This document shows, in pieces, positions 51,246 through 58,858 of a stretch of DNA of 64,000 bases. Below the pieces are notes generated by a model. The model saw nothing but the letters and a program-made list of their open reading frames with translations. It was not told the DNA's origin and searched no databases. Every line of letters starts with the position of its first letter. The first letter of the stretch is position 1. The position numbers were made by a program, and so were the translations under genes. The DNA is from Rhizobiales bacterium UBA3584 (GTDB lineage: Bacteria; Pseudomonadota; Alphaproteobacteria; Rhizobiales; Devosiaceae). The DNA is taken from NCBI GenBank assembly GCA_002375765.1, contig DFMV01000013.1, positions 8,003 through 72,002 of the forward strand, given 5' to 3'.

Positions 51246-51806
51246 GTGAGGCAATTGGATTGGTCCATCGGCCCCCTGAGCGCTAACATGCTGCAGCACA
51301 TAGCGACGATGAACGTCATCGCGCCGGCTGCAGTCGTTTTCGTCCTGCGTCATCTTCCATCCAATCTGTGGCGCAGTTGGCACTGGGCCACTGCGGTTCA
51401 ACTTTGCGTGTTCTGGATGTGGCACGCCCCCCCTGTAATGAACGCGGCCATGGCTTCGTCTGCGCTTCACGTGTTCATGCAGTTTTCGCTCTTCGCGGTA
51501 GCGCTGTGGTTCTGGGCCTCCGTCCTTACACTGCCATCGTCACGCCGCTGGGTAGGCATTTTCAGCTTATTGATTACAGCAAAGCTCTTTTGTCTACTCG
51601 CTGCTCTCATGATCTTCGCGGGCCGGCCGATCTTCGCCATGAACATGGGAATGGACGGAGTGCCATCGGGTATCACCCTCGCTGATCAAGAACTTGCCGG
51701 CCTGATTATGATCGTGGCATGCCCGTTGTTCTACGTTTCGGCCGGCGTCTATATCGCAGCAAAATGGCTTTTTGAGCTCGATGCGGAAAACCGACCTGCG
51801 GTGTGA
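51246..51806 (+). CDS. CtaG-like (caa3 type) membrane protein
   Basis: 186 residues from GTG 51246; TTG 51255 with GAGAGGTGAGG upstream is an equally likely start. Five or so membrane helices with WHWATAVQLCVFWMWHAPPV, ALHVFMQFSLFAVALWFWAS and ADQELAGLIMIVACPLFYVS, typical of the caa3-type CtaG family (cytochrome c oxidase assembly, copper delivery). Sco and PCuAC homologues nearby strengthen a copper role. 51066-51245 shows no gene. Confidence 0.75.
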   Translation: MRQLDWSIGPLSANMLQHIATMNVIAPAAVVFVLRHLPSNLWRSWHWATAVQLCVFWMWHAPPVMNAAMASSALHVFMQFSLFAVALWFWASVLTLPSSRRWVGIFSLLITAKLFCLLAALMIFAGRPIFAMNMGMDGVPSGITLADQELAGLIMIVACPLFYVSAGVYIAAKWLFELDAENRPAV

Positions 51807-51826
51807 TGCGGTGTGTGAGGCAAAAG

Positions 51827-51991
51827 CTAGGTGGTGGGCCCGCTCTCGATTGCAGATGCCGCGACCTCATCACCGATATGGGTGAAGCTGAACAAAAAGC
51901 TGGCGGCCACGAACAGCGCGAGAATGCTCAGCGTGATCAGATTTCTTCGACTTTTCGGGTTGGATTGGTGGGGCTTGGTGTGTGCAGTCAT
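51827..51991 (-). CDS. 54-residue single-span membrane protein
   Basis: ATG 51991 to TAG 51827, AAAGGA upstream. A basic N-terminus (MTAHTKPHQSNPKSRRN), one membrane helix (LITLSILALFVAASFLFSF), then a short acidic outside part. Convergent with the CtaG-like gene and 20 bases downstream of the L,D-transpeptidase stop, so probably the last gene of the long minus-strand operon. No family recognised. Confidence 0.6.
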   Translation of the reverse strand: MTAHTKPHQSNPKSRRNLITLSILALFVAASFLFSFTHIGDEVAASAIESGPTT

Positions 51992-52011
51992 GGCGAATAT
52001 GAAGTCCTTTT

Positions 52012-52701
52012 CTAGACCACGATGATGGGCGCTCCATTTGGAACGCGACTATAGAGGTCGATGACGTCTTGATGCAGGAGGCGAACGCAGCCACTGGAAA
52101 CCGCCCGGCCGATCGACCAGACCTCCCCTGTTCCGTGGAGCCGATAGAGCGTGTCCCGACCATCCTGGAAAATATAGAGAGCTCTCGCACCCAGTGGATT
52201 GGTCAAACCCGGCGGTTGTCCGTCGGCCCATTTCTCGAGCTCTGGCTCACGTTCGATCATTTCTGCCGGGGGTGTCCAGGTGGGCCATTTCTTCTTGTAA
52301 GCGATGGTGCCCTGGCCCGACCAACCAAATCCAGCTCGACCTATACCAACACCGTAGCGCACAGCCTGACCGTCTGCGCGGACCAGATAGAGATAGCGAT
52401 CTGCCGTATCAACGACGAGGGTTCCCGGGGTTTCCCCTGTCGGGTCTGGGACGACGCGCCGGTAGTAAGCAGGGTCCAGTTGGCGCAGATCGACAGCTGG
52501 CACAGGAAAGCGTTCCTGGGGCATGGGTCCATACATGTCGAGATAGACTGGATCGATCCGTGGCTCGACCGGGGCAACTTCAGGCTGAGTGGTCTGGCAG
52601 GCGGCCAGGAGGCCACCCAAGGCTGCTGCAGAACCCAACTTCATGAAGGTTCGCCGCGTCTGGGGTGCTGTCTTGCGCTTTTCGGTTTCGGCATGGAGCA
52701 T
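52012..52701 (-). CDS. L,D-transpeptidase (YkuD/ErfK family), lipoprotein
   Basis: 229 residues from ATG 52701. Tat-like RRTFMKLGSAAALGG with a lipobox ending LLAAC. YkuD domain: TLVVDTADRYLYLVRADGQA, then the active site HGTGEVWS and AVSSGCVRLLHQDVIDLY with catalytic Cys. These enzymes make 3-3 crosslinks or attach proteins to peptidoglycan; several are copper-sensitive. At the end of the metal operon, 72 bases after the M23 gene. Confidence 0.94.
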   Translation of the reverse strand: MLHAETEKRKTAPQTRRTFMKLGSAAALGGLLAACQTTQPEVAPVEPRIDPVYLDMYGPMPQERFPVPAVDLRQLDPAYYRRVVPDPTGETPGTLVVDTADRYLYLVRADGQAVRYGVGIGRAGFGWSGQGTIAYKKKWPTWTPPAEMIEREPELEKWADGQPPGLTNPLGARALYIFQDGRDTLYRLHGTGEVWSIGRAVSSGCVRLLHQDVIDLYSRVPNGAPIIVV

Positions 52702-52773
52702 AGTGATGTCCGTTCCTTTCCTTGTATTTGTGGGGTGGGCCAAAGATGGACGTAGCGTCCAGTCACAGTTTCG

Positions 52774-54714
52774 TCAGCTTCTATTTGATGGCGAGGGCAA
52801 TTGTCTTGGCGTCTCCTCTTCGAGGAGTTGCTCGACTGAGTAGACTACGTCAGCGAAATTTCCCATTTCCCCAGGCATGACAGCCTTTCGTGGTGGCAGG
52901 CGCACACTCAGGGCATCCACCAGTCGATCGTTCACTGTTACTTCGTAGTGCAAATGGTTTCCCGTCGAGAGGCCGGTCGTTCCGACATAGCCGATAACTT
53001 GCCCCTGTTCGACCTGGGTTCCAGGAGCGATGCCATCGGCAATACCGCTCATGTGGGAGTAGGAGGTTTCGAATCCATTGGCGTGGGTGAGCTGGACCTG
53101 ACGTCCATAATTGCCATTCCAACCGGCCAATTTAACTTCGCCGTCGCCACCCGCATAGATTGGCGTCCCCGCCCCTGCCGCCAGGTCCACGCCCTCATGA
53201 CCAAGCCGCCGGCCCGTGACCGGATGCACGCGCATTCCCATCGGTGACGTCAAAATTCCGCCCCCCTCTAGTGGCCGACGCAGCAAGAGCGCACCACCCG
53301 ATGCGCCTTCGCGATCGAAGTATCCAACTGCACCTGACCTGTCCGTGAATCTGAAAAGTTCCAGTATTTCTCCTTTGCTCACGAGTGACACGTAGAGCAG
53401 GTCCTCGTGATCCTGGGTTGCATTGGCTTTCAGAATTTCAAGCTTATCGCCCGGAGCCACTGTTTTCCGAAGATCGACATCATTAGAGAAGATCGAAATC
53501 AGATCTTCGATGACGTGGTCCGGCAAATCGCTGCGCCTCCCAGTTTCCCAGATTGACCGATAAAGCGTCGGAAGCGCTGCGACGTCGACCCGTTCAGCGC
53601 TTTCTTCGGGAAACGGTATGCTTGGCGGTTCCAGGGCGAGAACAAAACGACCGGAATCGGTCTGCGCGACTGTGAACGCATGTGCATCGGTATTGGTCTG
53701 CTCGTCATGAAGATAAACGCTCAAGCGAACCGGGCGCGAGGCTTCGGTGTCGCCCCCTGTGCGGTAAAGGATTCTGAGGCGCGTTCGGGCTGGCAGGTTC
53801 GAGAGCCCGAGGACGTTGCGGGTGGCGTCGACGATCTGGGCCGATGTTCCCGGCGTGAAGCCATTCTGATCCAGAACTTCAGTAAGTAAGCTCTCTTCCT
53901 CAAGCTTGATGAGTCGCTCCGTTGAGCCTGCCCCCACTCTTCTTTTGGGAACTACAGTGACGTTATCGGGCACGTTGGACGCAATCGAGGAGACGACGGC
54001 GGGGAATTTCGAGGGCACCGCTGCGTAGGCGAAAGCCGGGGAGGGCGGCGCGACCGGCACTGTAGGCGATTGGTTCAAAATGAATGCGACCGCTGATGCA
54101 TCACTGACTGCTGTCAGTGGCGCGGCATCCATCAGCATTGGCTTCGAGGAAATGAGAACCTCGGTGTCGACCGCTTCACCGTAGACTTGAGATGCGATAT
54201 TTGGCGCCGTGTCTTCAGTTGGCGTCATTGCTACACCCATGTCATCATCGACATCTTCTGGCGCTGGAATATCGGCGGTCAGAATGGTCGCTGATGTTGC
54301 CAGTGAAACGTTGAGCCACTCAAACTCCTGGTTGCGGAGCTGTGCAGAGCGCCCATCGGTTTCAGCTACGCTCAAGGTGAACGTGCGCCTGTTCGGAGCT
54401 GTCTGAACCGTGGTTCGGGCACGATTGGTCTTGCCGTCGGCTGTGCGGGACGCTTCGGGCTTCGAGCTTGCGTGGAAGGCGCTTGAGAAGGTGGAGAAGG
54501 TGTCTCTGCCCTCGAAGGCGACGAAAATGGCCCCGGACATCATAAGGAAGGACACAATGCCGGTGAGCGTGATCGCTATCACCGAGTTTATGTCCAGCTC
54601 TCCCGCCTGCGGTATCGAGCCGGTTGCCGCATTGACGCGCAGAGGCTCGGCATCCGAAATACCGAGAGACCCAAATTGCCTATCCTTCAGATTTTGAACG
54701 CGGCTCAATGGCAT
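52774..54714 (-). CDS. M23-family peptidoglycan endopeptidase
   Basis: 646 residues. N-terminal membrane helix (about 45-65), a long low-complexity periplasmic stretch, an OapA/LysM-like region, and a C-terminal M23 domain: SPMGMRVHPVTGRRLGHEGV, DLAAGAGTPIYAGGDGEVKL and STGNHLHYEV hold the zinc-site His and Asp residues. MepM-like enzymes cleave peptidoglycan crosslinks. Six bases after the flavoprotein gene and before the L,D-transpeptidase, forming a wall-remodelling pair. Confidence 0.93.
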   Translation of the reverse strand: MPLSRVQNLKDRQFGSLGISDAEPLRVNAATGSIPQAGELDINSVIAITLTGIVSFLMMSGAIFVAFEGRDTFSTFSSAFHASSKPEASRTADGKTNRARTTVQTAPNRRTFTLSVAETDGRSAQLRNQEFEWLNVSLATSATILTADIPAPEDVDDDMGVAMTPTEDTAPNIASQVYGEAVDTEVLISSKPMLMDAAPLTAVSDASAVAFILNQSPTVPVAPPSPAFAYAAVPSKFPAVVSSIASNVPDNVTVVPKRRVGAGSTERLIKLEEESLLTEVLDQNGFTPGTSAQIVDATRNVLGLSNLPARTRLRILYRTGGDTEASRPVRLSVYLHDEQTNTDAHAFTVAQTDSGRFVLALEPPSIPFPEESAERVDVAALPTLYRSIWETGRRSDLPDHVIEDLISIFSNDVDLRKTVAPGDKLEILKANATQDHEDLLYVSLVSKGEILELFRFTDRSGAVGYFDREGASGGALLLRRPLEGGGILTSPMGMRVHPVTGRRLGHEGVDLAAGAGTPIYAGGDGEVKLAGWNGNYGRQVQLTHANGFETSYSHMSGIADGIAPGTQVEQGQVIGYVGTTGLSTGNHLHYEVTVNDRLVDALSVRLPPRKAVMPGEMGNFADVVYSVEQLLEEETPRQLPSPSNRS

Positions 54715-54720
54715 GACTGG

Positions 54721-55875
54721 CTAAGAGACCTTCCGATTCAAAGCGGCTTTGTTATTTGCCCCCATATGCCCACTGATCTTGTGGCGATGACGCGCCAGCA
54801 CTGCCTGCGAAACAATGCTGGAATCCGGTTCGGCACCCGCGATGAGGCTGGAACGACGACCGAATTGCCAAGGTCGCCCGATAAAGAACAGGCCGGGGAC
54901 AGGCTCGATCCCTTCCCCTTGATCCATCTCGAACCTGATCCACGAATAGTCGTCCCGATATCCGGTCGCCCAGATCACAACATCCACCTGTTGGTTTGAC
55001 CCATCCGCAAAACTGGCTGACGATCGATCCAAGCCTGTCAGGCGCGGGCGAATGCGAACACCCATTCGGGATAAATCCTCTAGTGCGTTCCCACGATGGG
55101 GAAACGGATCAGCACGGGCCATAAAGCGACCGATGAGCGATTTGCGGGTTGCCGAGAGCAATCCGAGGACCCTCAGCCAGTGCCAGACACTCCGGCCAAA
55201 AACTCGCTCGGGCAGCATTTTGCGCGGCTTGCCGGCTGCGAGAAATGTCTCATGATCGCGTGACAAGCCCGCAGCGATGTCGCGGCCCGATGCTCCGTCG
55301 CCAACAACAAGGACGCGTGAGCGGTCCTGAATGGCAGCGGATCGGAAAGTCTCTGCTACATAATGCGCGATATTGGGCGCATCGGCAGCCATGGCAGGGA
55401 TCTTTGGCACCTGAAATGGGCCAGTTGCCACGATCACGGATGGCGCAGTGAACGTCCGACCATTGCCACACCGGACAAAGAATGTACCCTCACCATGTTG
55501 CTCCAGCGCCACGACACGATGGTCGAGGTAGACTGGTAGATTCAAACGTCTCGCGTAGCTCTCGAGATAACTGCCGAACTCGTCCCTGGTGGCGTAGCCA
55601 TCGCGTTCACCATCAAGGGCCAGGCCCGGAAGCGCGCTCATGGTCCGGGGTGTAAACAGGGTGAGCCCGTCATAGCGCCGGCGCCAGACATTCCCCACTG
55701 CGCTTAACGCTTCGAGGATTACGAACCGAACGCCGGCTTGCGCAAGACGATGCCCCATGGCCAGCCCCGACTGACCCGCGCCGATCACGATAACGTCGAA
55801 AGCCTCAGGAGCCGAGCTGGCCTTTGTCAGTTCCCGGCCGAAGACAACGGCCATACCTCCTTGCGTATCGGTCAT
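54721..55875 (-). CDS. Flavin-dependent monooxygenase-like NAD(P)/FAD protein
   Basis: 384 residues from ATG 55875, overlapping the upstream stop. FAD site VIVIGAGQSGLAMGHRLAQA (about residues 27-46), NADPH site VLVVGDGASGRDIAAGLSR, and VVIWATGYRDDYSWI. The arrangement is that of class B flavoprotein monooxygenases/CzcO-like proteins. CzcO-like flavoproteins occur in metal-resistance clusters; substrate unknown. Confidence 0.88.
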   Translation of the reverse strand: MTDTQGGMAVVFGRELTKASSAPEAFDVIVIGAGQSGLAMGHRLAQAGVRFVILEALSAVGNVWRRRYDGLTLFTPRTMSALPGLALDGERDGYATRDEFGSYLESYARRLNLPVYLDHRVVALEQHGEGTFFVRCGNGRTFTAPSVIVATGPFQVPKIPAMAADAPNIAHYVAETFRSAAIQDRSRVLVVGDGASGRDIAAGLSRDHETFLAAGKPRKMLPERVFGRSVWHWLRVLGLLSATRKSLIGRFMARADPFPHRGNALEDLSRMGVRIRPRLTGLDRSSASFADGSNQQVDVVIWATGYRDDYSWIRFEMDQGEGIEPVPGLFFIGRPWQFGRRSSLIAGAEPDSSIVSQAVLARHRHKISGHMGANNKAALNRKVS

Positions 55876-56543
55876 GGCGTTGCTACCGCCGTTCCTAAGG
55901 AGCTGCCAGTTCCCACGCATCGGTATCCGGCGCCCCACCATAATTCCTGGAACGTGATGTCGTGGAGGTGACTACCCATGGCCTGCCAGGGCGCCACGTC
56001 TTGGTAGTCCCGGCTCACCCCGAACGGCTTGTTGATTGCGATGGCAAAGTCTACCAGCCAATCGGGCCACCGATCCGGATGCTTGAGTCCGATGGATGCG
56101 AGGCGCCCGCCCGGCGGCAACCGTCGCGCGATCGTAGCTATGATCTCGGAATAGTTGGGCACCATCTCCAACGCAAATGCGGCAATTGCCGCGTCGAACT
56201 CGAAACGATCGGAGGCTTCGGCGATATCGCCTTGAATGAGGTCGACATTCGACCACCCGCTGCGGTCGGCCAACGCTCGCGCACGCTCCAGCATACGGAT
56301 GGAGAGATCAATTCCTATGATCCGTCCCCGCGGGCCCGCAGCTTCGGCGAGGAAGGGAAGGTTCGCGCCGGTCCCGCACCCGAGATCGATAACGGTGTCA
56401 CCTGGACGAATGTTGGCCATTTGGATCATGGCTCGACGTTGCCTCTGCACGCCCAGGAATTTGTATGCAAACAGTGCCCCATCGTAGATCGGAGCGGTCC
56501 GATCATAGAGGGAGCGGATTTCGCTTCTGCTCAAAAGACCCAT
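55872..56543 (-). CDS. Class I SAM-dependent methyltransferase
   Basis: 223 residues. SAM motif DTVIDLGCGTGANLPFLAEA (about 49-68), acidic RIIGIDLSIRMLERARA, and IQGDIAEASDRFEFDAAIAA. Resembles UbiE/PMT-like small-molecule or phospholipid N-methyltransferases (LYDRTAPIYDGALFAYKFL N-terminus). The gene is 4 bases after the ZIP gene and overlaps the flavoprotein gene. Substrate not predictable. Confidence 0.88.
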   Translation of the reverse strand: MGLLSRSEIRSLYDRTAPIYDGALFAYKFLGVQRQRRAMIQMANIRPGDTVIDLGCGTGANLPFLAEAAGPRGRIIGIDLSIRMLERARALADRSGWSNVDLIQGDIAEASDRFEFDAAIAAFALEMVPNYSEIIATIARRLPPGGRLASIGLKHPDRWPDWLVDFAIAINKPFGVSRDYQDVAPWQAMGSHLHDITFQELWWGAGYRCVGTGSSLGTAVATP

Positions 56544-56547
56544 GGAT

Positions 56548-57270
56548 TCACCCCAGATAGCTGGAAATCAGGGTGAAAAGAGCGAAGCCGCCGATGAAAG
56601 AGGCCGATGACCAACTGGCATCGGCGCTGGCATCGTGGGCCTCGTTCAGCATATCTTCGACCGCTGCGAGAAGCAGGATACCGCCCACGAACGCGAGGGC
56701 TGCCAACTGGATGGTCCGATCCTGGTCCCGGAGAAGCCAGAAACCGACCGTGGCCCCCAGAAGGCTGGCGAAGGCAAAGGATGCAGCAAGTAGGATGCGT
56801 TTGGTCCGCGATATCCCGCTCTTGCGAAGATTGGCGACCGCGGCAAACCCCTCAGGAAGGTCTGCGGTCACCTGTCCGATTGCGAGGACCAAAGCCAAAC
56901 CGATCGAGACGGTCGAACCGATACCCACCATCAGGCCGTCGCTGAACAGATCAATTGCAACCGCAGCATAGATCATCCACGGCCCTTGCTCTCCCGATCC
57001 GCCCAGAATGGTGCCGAGGCCGCGATCAAGAACGACACAGGCGGCCCCGCCCAGGCAGAACGCGATCACGACGAGCAATGCCGATGCGCCCCCCAGCGCT
57101 TCGGGCATGATCTCGATAGCAACGACCGCCACGACAATTCCGGAGGCAGCGTGCAGTGCACGGTTGAGGGCCTTGTCGCTGACGCGGGCGAATTCGGCAA
57201 CGATACCGCCGATGAAATTGCCGGCTGCAGGCAGAAGGGACAACAACAGAACTTGGATGAACGTCGGCAT
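56548..57270 (-). CDS. ZIP-family metal transporter
   Basis: 240 residues, eight hydrophobic helices. ALHAASGIVVAVVAIEIMPE at helix II, then VAIDLFSDGLMVGIGSTVSI and ADLPEGFAAVANLRKSGISR, which place the ZIP helix IV/V ligands (Asp, Glu) though the usual His in helix IV is replaced by Asp (DLFSDGL). The cytoplasmic metal loop is short. Zinc or related divalent metal uptake or release is inferred. Confidence 0.85.
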   Translation of the reverse strand: MPTFIQVLLLSLLPAAGNFIGGIVAEFARVSDKALNRALHAASGIVVAVVAIEIMPEALGGASALLVVIAFCLGGAACVVLDRGLGTILGGSGEQGPWMIYAAVAIDLFSDGLMVGIGSTVSIGLALVLAIGQVTADLPEGFAAVANLRKSGISRTKRILLAASFAFASLLGATVGFWLLRDQDRTIQLAALAFVGGILLLAAVEDMLNEAHDASADASWSSASFIGGFALFTLISSYLG

Positions 57271-57291
57271 CTACGGCTCAGGCGTTACCAG

Positions 57292-57744
57292 TCAGGGATA
57301 GCTTGCATAGACTTCGGTGCTGCCATCTTGCTTCAACAGGAGCACATCATAGGGCTCCATATCCGGGGTCGGTTCACCCATGCCCGGCGAACCGCTGGGC
57401 ATGCCCGGAACAACAAGGCCAACCGCGTCCGGTCGCTCGGCCAGAAGGCGATCGATCTCGCGTGCGGGAACATGTCCCTCGACGAGATAGCCATCGATCT
57501 CGGCCGTGTGGCAGGCGGCAAGGTTGGGGCCCAAGCCGGCGTCGACCTTGCGCAGCATGAGTGCACCCATGTCGAGATTTTCAACCCTTGCGCGATATCC
57601 ATTCTCCTCGAGATGGCGAACCCAGGACACGCAGCATCCGCAACCCGAGGTCGAATAAACCTGTGCCTGCTGAGCCCCGAGCGCGGCACCAGACGCAATG
57701 GTGCCGATCAACATGGTCAGGCCTGCTAAAGTCAGGTGTCTCAT
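57292..57744 (-). CDS. DUF411 periplasmic metal-binding protein
   Basis: 150 residues. Signal peptide (LTMLIGTIASGAALGA), then VYSTSGCGCCVSWVRHLEEN with CGCC, DMGALMLRKVDAGLGPNLAA, CHTAEIDGYLVEGHVPAREI and GLVVPGMPSGSPGMG, all diagnostic of DUF411, associated with copper and other metal-resistance operons. Two Cys plus Met-rich C-terminus suggest copper binding. 17 bases after the sco gene. Confidence 0.93.
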   Translation of the reverse strand: MRHLTLAGLTMLIGTIASGAALGAQQAQVYSTSGCGCCVSWVRHLEENGYRARVENLDMGALMLRKVDAGLGPNLAACHTAEIDGYLVEGHVPAREIDRLLAERPDAVGLVVPGMPSGSPGMGEPTPDMEPYDVLLLKQDGSTEVYASYP

Positions 57745-57761
57745 GGTGTTATCTCCATTCC

Positions 57762-58376
57762 TCAGGCGTCGGCCCCTGTGAGCCGGCGCAGTTTCTCTAC
57801 CTGGGTGTCCAGTGGTTCGTGAATATCGAGGGTGCCTACAAATTCGCCTTGAGCATCCATCATCAGGACACTCGCGGTATGGTCCATTGTGTAGCCGCCA
57901 TCCTCGAGCTGGACCTTTTCAAAATACGCGGCGAAAGCATCGGCGGCTTGCTCGGTTTGCTCGAGGCTCCCCCGGAGGCCGAGGATGCGTTCGTCGAAAT
58001 ATCCGACATAGTCCGCCATGATATCTTGCGTATCCCGCTCAGGATCCACGGTGATGAAGAGCGGCGTGATATCGGCCTGGGGACCGAGTTGATCGAGCAC
58101 TGCCGTCAGTTGAGCCAACGTGGTCGGGCAGATATCGGGACAATGTGTGAAACCGAAAAATACGAGATATGGAGTACCAGCCAGGTCTTCATTGGTGATC
58201 GTCTCACCCGTGTGAGCCGTCAATTCGAACGGCCCCCCGATCGCTAAAGAACCCGTCGACCCAGCGGAGGGGTTGGAGTTGACTCTCTCGAGGATGGCGC
58301 CCAGACCAATTGCAAGCGCGACGAATGCCAACAGTCCCCAAGCGCCGAACTTGATGACCCTGAGCGTCTTGGTCAT
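57762..58376 (-). CDS. SCO1/SenC-family copper chaperone
   Basis: 204 residues. N-terminal membrane anchor (FGAWGLLAFVALAIGLGAIL), thioredoxin fold with copper site FFGFTHCPDICPTTL and the distal His in TMDHTASVLMMDAQG. Sco proteins deliver Cu or electrons to the CuA centre of cytochrome oxidase. Start overlaps the pcuAC-like stop. Confidence 0.95.
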   Translation of the reverse strand: MTKTLRVIKFGAWGLLAFVALAIGLGAILERVNSNPSAGSTGSLAIGGPFELTAHTGETITNEDLAGTPYLVFFGFTHCPDICPTTLAQLTAVLDQLGPQADITPLFITVDPERDTQDIMADYVGYFDERILGLRGSLEQTEQAADAFAAYFEKVQLEDGGYTMDHTASVLMMDAQGEFVGTLDIHEPLDTQVEKLRRLTGADA

Positions 58377-58858
58377 TGGGTGGAGCCGTGGACGTCGCTG
58401 GCCGGTTGTCCGCCGATCGAGACGACATCGAACTCCATCGGAACTTCACCGGCATTCTCAAACCGCAAGGCCGCCGAATACGATTCACCTATCTTGAGAG
58501 GATTGGTGGGCGCGATGATCATGAGATGAACCCCGCCGGGTTGAAGTGTTACAGTTTCCCCCGGCGGAATGAGTAGGCCCTCCGCCAGAGGGCGCATCCG
58601 AGCGATGCCATCGGCGCTGACGCTCGATTCATGCACTTCGACTGCCTGTGCATCCGGAGCCGTCCCGCCAATCAGCCGGTCGGCCTCTTGACCCCTGTTG
58701 GTAATCGTAAGGAATCCCCCCGCAACGCGCGCTCCGGGTGGTGTGGCGCGCGCCCAAGGATGGTCGATGACAAGTGAGCCGACCGTATACTCGTGGGCCG
58801 CGACCGGAGCCGCTATCGGCAACAGCATCAAGGCGGCAAATATGGCCTTTGCAATCAT
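58373..58858 (-). CDS. PCuAC-type periplasmic copper chaperone
   Basis: 161 residues. Signal peptide ending AAPVAA; then VGSLVIDHPWARATPPGARV. The copper motif H-M-x10-M-x21-H-x-M is present in variant form: VHESSVSADGIARMRPL and PGGVHLMIIAP (first Met after His is Glu). PCuAC works with Sco in CuA assembly, which is exactly the neighbouring gene. Confidence 0.92.
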   Translation of the reverse strand: MIAKAIFAALMLLPIAAPVAAHEYTVGSLVIDHPWARATPPGARVAGGFLTITNRGQEADRLIGGTAPDAQAVEVHESSVSADGIARMRPLAEGLLIPPGETVTLQPGGVHLMIIAPTNPLKIGESYSAALRFENAGEVPMEFDVVSIGGQPASDVHGSTQ

